Shown: piece after piece, positions 1 to 7,119 of the stretch
Numbering within the stretch: position 1 is the stretch's first letter
Layout: every line of letters starts with the position of its first letter
DNA from: Flavobacterium piscis
Lineage (GTDB): Bacteria; Bacteroidota; Bacteroidia; Flavobacteriales; Flavobacteriaceae
Length of the DNA stretch: 59,416 nt
Direction: 5' to 3'
Assembly (NCBI RefSeq): GCF_001686925.1
Contig: NZ_LVEN01000023.1
Span: 1 to 59,416, forward strand
Translations under genes and position numbers: made by a program
Notes under the pieces: generated by a model
Database searches by the model: none
Seen by the model: only the letters and a program-made list of their open reading frames with translations
Told to the model about the DNA's origin: nothing

Positions 1-39
1 AGGTTTTTTTTATTGTCTGTACTGCTGTCTTTATTAAGG

Positions 40-98
40 CCGCAAAGGCTGTTCGTTGCGCACTTTGCGTAATCCCTTGCGTTCTTTGCGGTTAAATA
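40..98. repeat. CTTTGCG-type intergenic repeat
   Basis: Several CTTTGCG/TTGCG words occur in succession (CGCAAAG, GTTGCG, CTTTGCG, CTTGCG, CTTTGCG). The same vocabulary returns at 38460-38600 and 59325-59395, always between genes. Function unknown. Confidence 0.55.
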
Positions 99-220
99 AC
101 AGTTTATTTACATGATCTCCTCTGAAAGTAAAAACTATGAGGTACTATATATTGGAATTTGGGATTTAGAAGTTGGAATTTCCTTTGAAAATAATACTTC
201 CTTTTTACCGTAAACTGCGT

Positions 221-322
221 TAGGGATGGGAGCGATATCCTTTTGCGACACACTACACTTCTGGCAAAGCAATCTAAAACGTCTCTCGCAAAAGATTTAG
301 CGGACAGCCCGGCCCGGAGGGA
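221..322 (+). ncRNA. Structured intergenic element, copy A
   Basis: One of three copies in the window sharing the order GAT-G-AG-G-ATATCCTTTT, a variable hairpin, then AAAAGAT--AG-G-A-AGC-GG. In this copy CTTTTGCGA (237-245) pairs perfectly with TCGCAAAAG (287-295) around a loop of about 40 bases. Conserved flanks with a changed but still paired distal stem suggest selection on RNA (or cruciform) structure. It may correspond to a conserved RNA motif described in Flavobacteria, but I cannot confirm a name. The gene it follows is off the left edge. Confidence 0.5.
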
Positions 323-555
323 AACGCCCATAAATCTCATATTTAAAAATAAAATATTTTAATTTTGAAATAAAGGCTTATTTTTAGATCTAAATTTATT
401 CGATCATTAAATAATATTATTTGTTTTTTATTTTCATAATCGTTTTGTAACACACAGAAACGATAGAGATTTTTTTTAAGGTTTTAATCAAAAAGATATT
501 GAGAAAATACAATCTGTATGTTCATCTAAAATTTTGATTGATACAAGAAAAAAAA

Positions 556-1200
556 TTAAATTACTTGTGTTAAATAATAATGGCAAATATCTGCCAATAA
601 ACATTCTTCGCATTTTGGTTTTGGCCTGCAAATTTCTCTTCCTAAAAAAGAAATTGCCATTCCGATTTCTGACCATATTGATTTTGGTAAGACTTGCATT
701 AAATCTTTTTCGACTTTATTTCCATCTTTACTTTCTTTTATTATGCCAATTCTTGGTGCTACACGTATTACATGCAAATCGGCAATAATGCCTTCTGCGG
801 GGTTTCCGGTTTCTCTTATGATAACATTTGCAGATTTTCTTCCTATTCCTTTTAAGGCTGTTAGTTCTTGCATGGTTAGAGGAATATCTTCATCATTTTT
901 AATGGTTTTGGCAATTTCCATGAGCCAACCTGCCTTTGTGGGATAATTTCGGACTTTACTTATGTAAGGAATAAAGGTTTCGGTATCTGTTTTTGATAAA
1001 CTTTTAAGTGTTGGAAATTTCGCAAATAATGCCGGTGCAATTTTGTTGATATTAGCATCAGAATCCTGAGCAGATAAAACCACCATAACTAATAATTGAT
1101 AGGCATTTTGATACTCCAGTGGATGTTTTTTTCCTTTATATTCTTTCAAAATGGGTTTTAATTTAGTCTCCCAATCTGATGTTTCTCCAAATAAATCCAT
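556..1200 (-). CDS. nth: Endonuclease III-type DNA glycosylase
   Basis: A base-excision-repair glycosylase/AP lyase that would remove oxidised pyrimidines. The 214 residues fit the usual 210-215. The helix-hairpin-helix LKGIGRKSANVII (about 116-128) carries the presumed catalytic Lys122, and the HhH-GPD catalytic Asp is Asp141 in ADLHVIRV. The C-terminus has four cysteines (191, 197, 200, 206) for a 4Fe-4S cluster, spaced C-x5-C-x2-C-x5-C. The classical E. coli spacing begins C-x6-C, so one residue is missing from the first loop; the flanking sequence is intact. The N-terminal VLSAQDSDANINK motif matches the family. It is followed downstream by 500 bases without a gene and preceded by a separate hydrolase gene 48 bases upstream. 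Confidence 0.9.
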   Translation of the reverse strand: MDLFGETSDWETKLKPILKEYKGKKHPLEYQNAYQLLVMVVLSAQDSDANINKIAPALFAKFPTLKSLSKTDTETFIPYISKVRNYPTKAGWLMEIAKTIKNDEDIPLTMQELTALKGIGRKSANVIIRETGNPAEGIIADLHVIRVAPRIGIIKESKDGNKVEKDLMQVLPKSIWSEIGMAISFLGREICRPKPKCEECLLADICHYYLTQVI

Positions 1201-1248
1201 TTTTTTTGTATTAAAAATTATAACTATAAAACTGCAACTCTCACAAAA

Positions 1249-2115
1249 TTAAGTAGTTTTGATGAAATCTAGGATTTTTTTTATAACATTTTGATTTCCA
1301 AGGATCTTTCTGTGTCCAAGGCCTTCTGTTAGAAAAAGATTTCCGTTTTGTAAGTGTTTATGAATATGAATCCCAGCTTTTACGGGAACTTCGGGATCAT
1401 CTTTGTCATGGATCACCAGAACAGGAATTTCAATTTTTTGTGCTGCCCTATAAGCTGAGAAATCATCCATTTTTAACTGGTATTGATTTTCGAAATGATC
1501 ACGTAATCTGTCACTAATTTCGGTTTTTAAACCTAATTTCGAAACAAATTCTTGCAGAATATCGTGTACAATATCTCCACTGCCAATAATAATAGCTTTT
1601 TTTACCTTTAAGCCATCTTTAATTGCGTTTAAAACTGACATTCCACCTAAGGAATGCCCAATTGCAATTTCGAAAGGACCGTATTGTTTTTCTATCTCTA
1701 AAATCGAAGCGATAAACTCAGACATTATAGTTGTTTTTCCTTCAGATTTTCCGTGTGCAGGCGCATCAAAACTTATGGTCGAATATCCATTTTGTAAAAG
1801 TTCGTCGGCTATTTTAAATAGTTGCGTCCCACGACCTGACCAGCCATGAACTAATAAGACTTTCTGTTCACTTTTTCCGTATTTGTAGGTAGTAATACTT
1901 TTGCGAATCGCAGGGATAAAAAAAGTATTCTTAGTGCTTTTTTGATCCATTTCCAGCTCGCGTTTTGGAACCTTATGTTTTACTGGTGTTGTAAAAAGCT
2001 TTGCTGCAAATCTGGTTACCAATTTAGGTGATATAAAAGCGAGTAATTTGCTGGATAGTATGATAACCTGTGGAATTTTTAAAGATTGAGTAGGATTCGT
2101 CGCCTTTTTTGCCAT
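1249..2115 (-). CDS. Alpha/beta hydrolase
   Basis: An alpha/beta-hydrolase-fold protein of 288 residues. The nucleophile elbow is GHSLGG with Ser155, the acid is probably Asp240 in HDKDDPEVP, and the base His268 in GLGHRK. The oxyanion segment LLVHGWSGRG lies around 87-96. There is no signal peptide; an N-terminal extension of about 60 basic residues precedes the fold. The substrate cannot be told from sequence. It is transcribed divergently from glgA across a 125-base gap containing a perfect palindrome (2155-2172), and is spaced 48 bases from nth. Confidence 0.8.
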   Translation of the reverse strand: MAKKATNPTQSLKIPQVIILSSKLLAFISPKLVTRFAAKLFTTPVKHKVPKRELEMDQKSTKNTFFIPAIRKSITTYKYGKSEQKVLLVHGWSGRGTQLFKIADELLQNGYSTISFDAPAHGKSEGKTTIMSEFIASILEIEKQYGPFEIAIGHSLGGMSVLNAIKDGLKVKKAIIIGSGDIVHDILQEFVSKLGLKTEISDRLRDHFENQYQLKMDDFSAYRAAQKIEIPVLVIHDKDDPEVPVKAGIHIHKHLQNGNLFLTEGLGHRKILGNQNVIKKILDFIKTT

Positions 2116-2154
2116 ATAAATATTTTTTTTCTGAAGCCTTAATTGTACTTATTT

Positions 2155-2172
2155 TTTCCTAAATTTAGGAAA
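2155..2172. promoter_or_regulatory. 18-base perfect palindrome, possible operator
   Basis: TTTCCTAAATTTAGGAAA is self-complementary over its whole length and lies between the divergent hydrolase and glgA starts. Its core TAAATTTA is one base from a TAnnTTTG minus-7 box on either strand, so a regulator bound here could affect both genes. No matching regulator gene is in the window; chance is possible in AT-rich DNA. Confidence 0.35.
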
Positions 2173-2240
2173 CATAAAAGTAGCATTTTAATGTGTGCTT
2201 ATTAAAAAAAATAATTCGCAATTAGTTTATAAATTTTCAC

Positions 2241-3668
2241 ATGGAAATATTTCATATCAGTGCTGAGTGTTATCCTATGGCAAAAGTTGGCGGTTTGGCT
2301 GATGTTGTTGGCGCACTGCCAAAATATCAAACGAATGCCGGTCATGAGGTTCGTGTTGTTGTTCCTTGTTACGATACAAAGTTCAAAAATGAAAATAATT
2401 TTGAATGTGTTCACTGGGGAACCGTAAAATTAGGAAGTTTTGATTTTCCGTTTAGTGTCTTAAAGGAAACAACAAATAAGCTTGGTTACGAATTATATCT
2501 TATAGAAATTAAGGAATTATTTGACCGACCAAATGTTTACGGATATGAGGATGATATTGAACGTTTCTTTTCGTTTCAGATTGCAACCCTGGATTGGATT
2601 GCTGCCCGTAAAAAAGTTGCGAATATTATTAATTGTCATGACCATCATACCGGACTGATTCCGTTTTTGGTTAAATATGGTTATAAATATGAGAGTCTAA
2701 GAACTGTAAAAACAGTAATTACTATTCATAATGGTTTGTACCAAGGCTGGTTTGGTTTTGATCAATTGCATTATTTACCAGAGTTTGATTTAATTCATGT
2801 TGGATTTTTAGAATGGAATAATTCTCTAAATTCTTTGGCGGTAGGAGTAAAGTGCGCACATGCAGTTACGACTGTTTCGCCAAGTTATCTGGATGAAATT
2901 AATGTCTCAGCAAATGGTCTGGAATCGTTGTTTAATTCGGTTAGAGACAAATCAAAAGGAATTTTAAACGGAATTGATTTTGAAGTCTGGAATCCGGAAA
3001 AGGACCAAATGATTGCCGAAAATTATTCGATTGAAACTCTGGCATCTGGTAAAGAAAAAAATAAGAAAAATTTATGTGAGCAATTTGATCTCGATCCTAC
3101 GAAACCTTTATTTAGTTTTATTGGACGTTTGTTCGAAGAAAAAGGAGGAGACTTATTACCTCAGTCTTCGGCTTTGGCGTTATCTGAAAATTTTGAAAAT
3201 ATCAATATACTGATTTTAGGATCAGGGAATGCACAAATAGAAGAACAATTGCTTCAGCTAAGAAATGATTACAATGGTAATTACAATGTGTTTATTGGTT
3301 ACAATGAAGAATTGGCTCATTTAATTTACGCAGGTTCTGATTATATTTTAATGCCATCAAGAGTTGAACCTTGCGGATTGAACCAAATGTATGCTTTGCG
3401 TTACGGAACTGTACCAATTGTGAGAAGAACTGGCGGACTGCGCGATACTGTAATTGATTTTGGGGATAACGGAAACGGGATTTGTCATGATCAGGCTTCG
3501 GTTGGAGATGTTTGTTATTCTATAAATCGTGCTGTAGGACTGTACGATGATAAATTAAATTTTAATACAATAAGAAAAAAAGGAATGGCGATTGACCATT
3601 CATGGGAAAGAGTTTGCCAAGAATATATTGAAGTATACAACCTAATAATTGAGAAAAATGAAGTTTAA
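2241..3668 (+). CDS. glgA: Glycogen synthase
   Basis: A GT5-family ADP-glucose alpha-1,4-glucosyltransferase that elongates glycogen, cytoplasmic, 475 residues (E. coli GlgA is 477). The N-terminal ADP-glucose loop KVGGLADVVG starts at Lys15, and the C-terminal Rossmann domain carries EPCGLNQMYALRYGTVP with the catalytic-site Glu376, followed by RRTGGLRDTV. The start is the first ATG, immediately before the EIFHISAECYP strand typical of the family. The last bases overlap the start of glgC, so the two are translationally linked. glgB follows 73 bases after glgC, giving a glgA-glgC-glgB synthesis operon. Confidence 0.95.
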   Translation: MEIFHISAECYPMAKVGGLADVVGALPKYQTNAGHEVRVVVPCYDTKFKNENNFECVHWGTVKLGSFDFPFSVLKETTNKLGYELYLIEIKELFDRPNVYGYEDDIERFFSFQIATLDWIAARKKVANIINCHDHHTGLIPFLVKYGYKYESLRTVKTVITIHNGLYQGWFGFDQLHYLPEFDLIHVGFLEWNNSLNSLAVGVKCAHAVTTVSPSYLDEINVSANGLESLFNSVRDKSKGILNGIDFEVWNPEKDQMIAENYSIETLASGKEKNKKNLCEQFDLDPTKPLFSFIGRLFEEKGGDLLPQSSALALSENFENINILILGSGNAQIEEQLLQLRNDYNGNYNVFIGYNEELAHLIYAGSDYILMPSRVEPCGLNQMYALRYGTVPIVRRTGGLRDTVIDFGDNGNGICHDQASVGDVCYSINRAVGLYDDKLNFNTIRKKGMAIDHSWERVCQEYIEVYNLIIEKNEV

Positions 3669-4938
3669 AAAGAAAAATGTAGTTGCTATTATTTTAGGAG
3701 GAGGACAAGGATCACGTTTGTTTCCGTTAACAGAAACCAGATCAAAACCAGCAGTTCCAATTGGTGGAAAATACCGATTAGTTGATATTCCTATTTCAAA
3801 TTGTATCAATTCGGATATTTTTAAAATATTTGTTTTAACCCAGTTTAATTCAGCATCTCTCAATGCGCATATCAAAAACACTTTTAATTTTAGTATTTTC
3901 AGTCAGTCATTTGTAGATATTTTGGCGGCAGAACAAACTCCGGATAACCCAACATGGTTTCAGGGAACTGCAGATGCTGTTCGCCAATGTATGTCGCATT
4001 TTTTGAAACACGATTTTGACCATGCTTTAATTCTTTCAGGAGATCAGTTGTATCAAATGGATTTTAATGAAATGCTCGAAGCGCATATTGCAGCAAATGC
4101 GGAAATTTCTATTGCCACATTACCTGTAAATGCTAAGGACGCCCCTGAATTTGGAATCTTAAAAACTTGTCATGAAAGTTATGTAGAAGCTTTTATAGAG
4201 AAACCTGATGCATCGCTTTTGCCTGAATGGGAATCGGAAGTAAGTGAACACATGAAGGAAAAGGGTAAAAATTATCTGGCCTCGATGGGAATCTATATTT
4301 TTAACCGTCAGTTATTAGAAGATTTAATGGCCGATCCGGAAACAAAGGATTTTGGTAAAGAAATTATTCCACAAGCCGTAGGCAAACATAAAATTTTGAG
4401 CTACCAATATGAAGGATATTGGACAGACATTGGAAATATTGAATCCTTTTTTGAAGCCAATATTGGTTTAACGGCAGATATTCCTGAGTTTAATTTATTT
4501 GATAACGACAATAAAATTTTCACCAGACCAAGATTATTACCGCCATCAAAATTTAGAAATTCGGTTATCAATCAATCGTTAATTTCTGAAGGTTGTATCA
4601 TTAATGCTAAAGAGATTAAAAGTTCTGTAATTGGCATTCGATCCAGAATAGGAGAGGGAACTGTGCTTGAAAATTGCTATGTAATGGGGAACGATTTTTA
4701 TCAGGATTTGGATGAAATGAATCATGAAAGCAGTATCAATAAAATTCACGTAGGAATAGGAGAGAATTGTTTTATAAAAAATGTTTTGGTAGATAAAAAC
4801 GTTCGTATAGGAAACAATGTTCACATTAATGGAGGTAAACATTTGGACAATTTTACAAATGAATTATACAGTATAAAGGATGGTATTGTCGTGATAAAAA
4901 AAGGAGTTGTATTATCAGATAATTTTAGAATTGAATAA
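3658..4938 (+). CDS. glgC: Glucose-1-phosphate adenylyltransferase
   Basis: ADP-glucose pyrophosphorylase, the committed and usually allosterically controlled step of bacterial glycogen synthesis. I chose the ATG at 3658 (426 residues), which overlaps the glgA end by 11 bases, rather than an in-frame TTG at 3649. The nucleotidyltransferase signature IILGGGQGSRLFPLT is followed by RSKPAVPIGGKYRLVD near the N-terminus. FIEKP and the C-terminal left-handed beta-helix hexapeptides (IGIRSRIGEG, VRIGNNVHING) are present. Length and domain order match the family. It supplies ADP-glucose to the upstream GlgA. Confidence 0.95.
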   Translation: MKFKKKNVVAIILGGGQGSRLFPLTETRSKPAVPIGGKYRLVDIPISNCINSDIFKIFVLTQFNSASLNAHIKNTFNFSIFSQSFVDILAAEQTPDNPTWFQGTADAVRQCMSHFLKHDFDHALILSGDQLYQMDFNEMLEAHIAANAEISIATLPVNAKDAPEFGILKTCHESYVEAFIEKPDASLLPEWESEVSEHMKEKGKNYLASMGIYIFNRQLLEDLMADPETKDFGKEIIPQAVGKHKILSYQYEGYWTDIGNIESFFEANIGLTADIPEFNLFDNDNKIFTRPRLLPPSKFRNSVINQSLISEGCIINAKEIKSSVIGIRSRIGEGTVLENCYVMGNDFYQDLDEMNHESSINKIHVGIGENCFIKNVLVDKNVRIGNNVHINGGKHLDNFTNELYSIKDGIVVIKKGVVLSDNFRIE

Positions 4939-5011
4939 ATTTTTTGAAAAAAATAATATAAAAGCTCCAAAACTATAATAAAAAGTCCACATTCCAATTA
5001 TAAAAACAAAT

Positions 5012-6916
5012 ATGAATAAAGTTATCACGCATTCTCTTTTCACTGATTTTGATATTGATTTATTCAAAGCAGGAAAACACTTCAAATTATATGAAAAATT
5101 AGGAGCACATTTAGTTGAAGTTAACGGAGTAAAAGGCGTTTACTTTGCAGTTTGGGCACCAACGGCTCAATCTGTTTCGGTTGTTGGTGATTTTAATTAT
5201 TGGACACAAGGAGAGCATTTATTGCAGGTACGTTGGGATTCTTCAGGAATTTGGGAAGGTTTTATTCCAGGCATCGAGAAAGGTACACTTTACAAATATA
5301 AAATTCAATCAAATATAAATGGAGCTATAACCGAAAAAGCAGACCCTTTTTCTTTATACTGTGAAAAACCTCCTCACACAGCTTCGGTTGTTTGGGATTT
5401 AGATTACAATTGGAAAGACGAAAAATGGATGCAATCCCGTCAAAATAATAATGGTTTAGATAAACCTTATTCTGTTTATGAGGTACACTTAGGTTCATGG
5501 AAGCGTGGTGAAAACAATAGGTTTCTAACTTATTTAGAACTAGCAGAGGATCTGGTAAATTACGTAAAGGAAACAGGCTTTACGCATGTCGAATTTATGC
5601 CAATTATGGAATATCCTTATGACCCGTCGTGGGGATATCAACTGACAGGATACTTTGCACCAACTTCAAGATTTGGGAAGCCACAGGATTTTATGGTTTT
5701 GGTTGATAAATTGCATCAGGCTGGAATTGGAGTAATTTTAGACTGGGTTCCTTCGCATTTTCCTGACGATGCACATGGCTTAGGCTTTTTTGATGGTTCA
5801 CATTTATACGAACATCCTGATCGTCGAAAAGGCTATCACCCGGATTGGAAAAGTTTGGTTTTTAATTACGGACGTAATGAAGTTCGAGCTTTTCTAATTA
5901 GTAATGCCGTGTTTTGGCTACAGCATTATCATGCTGATGGTTTACGCGTTGATGCAGTGGCGTCGATGTTGTACCTTGATTATTCGCGAAATGAAGGGGA
6001 ATGGGAACCGAATATTTTTGGTGGCAGAGAAAATCTTGATACGATTAGCTTTCTTAAAGAGTTTAATGAAGTTATCTATGCTAATTTTGATGGAGTTCAG
6101 ACTATTGCAGAAGAAAGTACTTCTTTTCCAATGGTTTCGAGACCCACTTTTACAGGAGGTTTAGGTTTCGGCATGAAATGGATGATGGGATGGATGCATG
6201 ATACTCTAAAATATTTCCAGAAAGAAACTGTTTATCGAAAATACCACCAAAATGATTTGACATTTTCGATGACCTATGCTTTTACAGAAAATTTTATGCT
6301 TCCGTTTTCGCACGATGAAGTTGTATACGGAAAAAAATCTATTGCCAATAAAATGCCTGGCGACGAATGGCAAAAATTTGCGAATTTAAGATTGTTGTAC
6401 GGTTATATGTTTACGCATCCCGGAACCAAATTGCTTTTTATGGGATCTGAATTTGGACAAAGTGATGAATGGAATTTTGAGAAAAGCCTTGATTGGCATT
6501 TACTTCAATACGATTATCATTCAGGAATTAAAAAAGTAATTACAGATTTGAATAACTTATACAAAACACGCCCTGCTTTATATGAAAAGCAATTTACAGG
6601 GGAAGGTTTTGAATGGATTAATTATTCTGATCATCAAAATGCAGTATTGTCCTATATTCGAAAGGGAAATAATCCTGATGAAAATTTAATTGTGGTTTGT
6701 AATTTCACGCAAGTGGTTCGGGAGAACTATAGAATTGGAATTCCGCAGAAAGGTAAACTACAGGAAATTTTTAATAGTGATGCTGCTATTTACGGCGGAA
6801 GTGGATTGGGTAATGGCGGTACTTTAAAAATTGAAGAACTCGCTTACGATGGAAGAGATTTTTCTGTTGAATTACTTTTGCCTCCATTAAGTGTCGGCGT
6901 TTATTCTTTAGTATAA
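5012..6916 (+). CDS. glgB: 1,4-alpha-glucan branching enzyme
   Basis: GH13 branching enzyme that forms alpha-1,6 branches in glycogen; 634 residues. A CBM48-like N-terminal domain (about 30-125, YFAVWAPTAQSVSVVGDFN) precedes the TIM barrel. The catalytic triad is the nucleophile Asp314 in DGLRVDAVAS, acid/base Glu367 in AEEST and Asp435 in SHDEV. The 53- and 121-residue spacings equal those of the E. coli enzyme. The E. coli N1 domain is absent, as in many shorter GlgB forms. It is the third gene of the glg operon; a hairpin at 7032-7058 follows. Confidence 0.95.
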   Translation: MNKVITHSLFTDFDIDLFKAGKHFKLYEKLGAHLVEVNGVKGVYFAVWAPTAQSVSVVGDFNYWTQGEHLLQVRWDSSGIWEGFIPGIEKGTLYKYKIQSNINGAITEKADPFSLYCEKPPHTASVVWDLDYNWKDEKWMQSRQNNNGLDKPYSVYEVHLGSWKRGENNRFLTYLELAEDLVNYVKETGFTHVEFMPIMEYPYDPSWGYQLTGYFAPTSRFGKPQDFMVLVDKLHQAGIGVILDWVPSHFPDDAHGLGFFDGSHLYEHPDRRKGYHPDWKSLVFNYGRNEVRAFLISNAVFWLQHYHADGLRVDAVASMLYLDYSRNEGEWEPNIFGGRENLDTISFLKEFNEVIYANFDGVQTIAEESTSFPMVSRPTFTGGLGFGMKWMMGWMHDTLKYFQKETVYRKYHQNDLTFSMTYAFTENFMLPFSHDEVVYGKKSIANKMPGDEWQKFANLRLLYGYMFTHPGTKLLFMGSEFGQSDEWNFEKSLDWHLLQYDYHSGIKKVITDLNNLYKTRPALYEKQFTGEGFEWINYSDHQNAVLSYIRKGNNPDENLIVVCNFTQVVRENYRIGIPQKGKLQEIFNSDAAIYGGSGLGNGGTLKIEELAYDGRDFSVELLLPPLSVGVYSLV

Positions 6917-7031
6917 AAAACAGTTTAATATTTAATATGTTAATTTATCAATTTAAGGTTTTAAAATTACTGAATTGATTGTTTTTTGACGTGTAATTTA
7001 AGACTCATTCAAAAAAAACGTTTTCGTGAAT

Positions 7032-7058
7032 AAACCTTATATTAATATAGGTTTTTAT
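7032..7058 (+). terminator. Terminator-like hairpin after glgB
   Basis: AAACC pairs with GGTTT around a TATATTAATATA core with one bulged base, followed by a short T run. It lies between glgB and the alpha-glucosidase gene and probably ends most glg transcription. The minus-7 box TATGTTTG of the next gene lies just downstream at 7069-7076. Confidence 0.45.
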
Positions 7059-7068
7059 GCTTTTTTTG

Positions 7069-7076
7069 TATGTTTG
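7069..7076 (+). promoter_or_regulatory. Minus-7 box TATGTTTG, alpha-glucosidase gene
   Basis: It matches the Bacteroidota TAnnTTTG minus-7 consensus, 43 bases before the ATG. I see no clear TTTG minus-33 box at the right distance, so support is partial. Confidence 0.35.
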
Positions 7077-7119
7077 AAAGCGAGAGATTAACGTTATTAT
7101 AATTAATTCATTCAGCGAT

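Larger units (their letters stand above)
1..555. other. Gene-free left end of window
   Basis: No convincing coding sequence is visible; open frames here are short and run through repeat sequence. The stretch holds a run of CTTTGCG-type repeat words near 40-98, a TTGGAATTTGGGATTT-type repeat near 150-185, and a structured element at 221-322, described separately. The part from about 340 to 555 is AT-rich and lies downstream of the minus-strand endonuclease gene. Confidence 0.6.

Noticed and set aside
104..340. Minus-strand frame of 78 codons at the left edge
   Set aside because: It runs through repeat sequence and the structured element A; no domain, no promoter.
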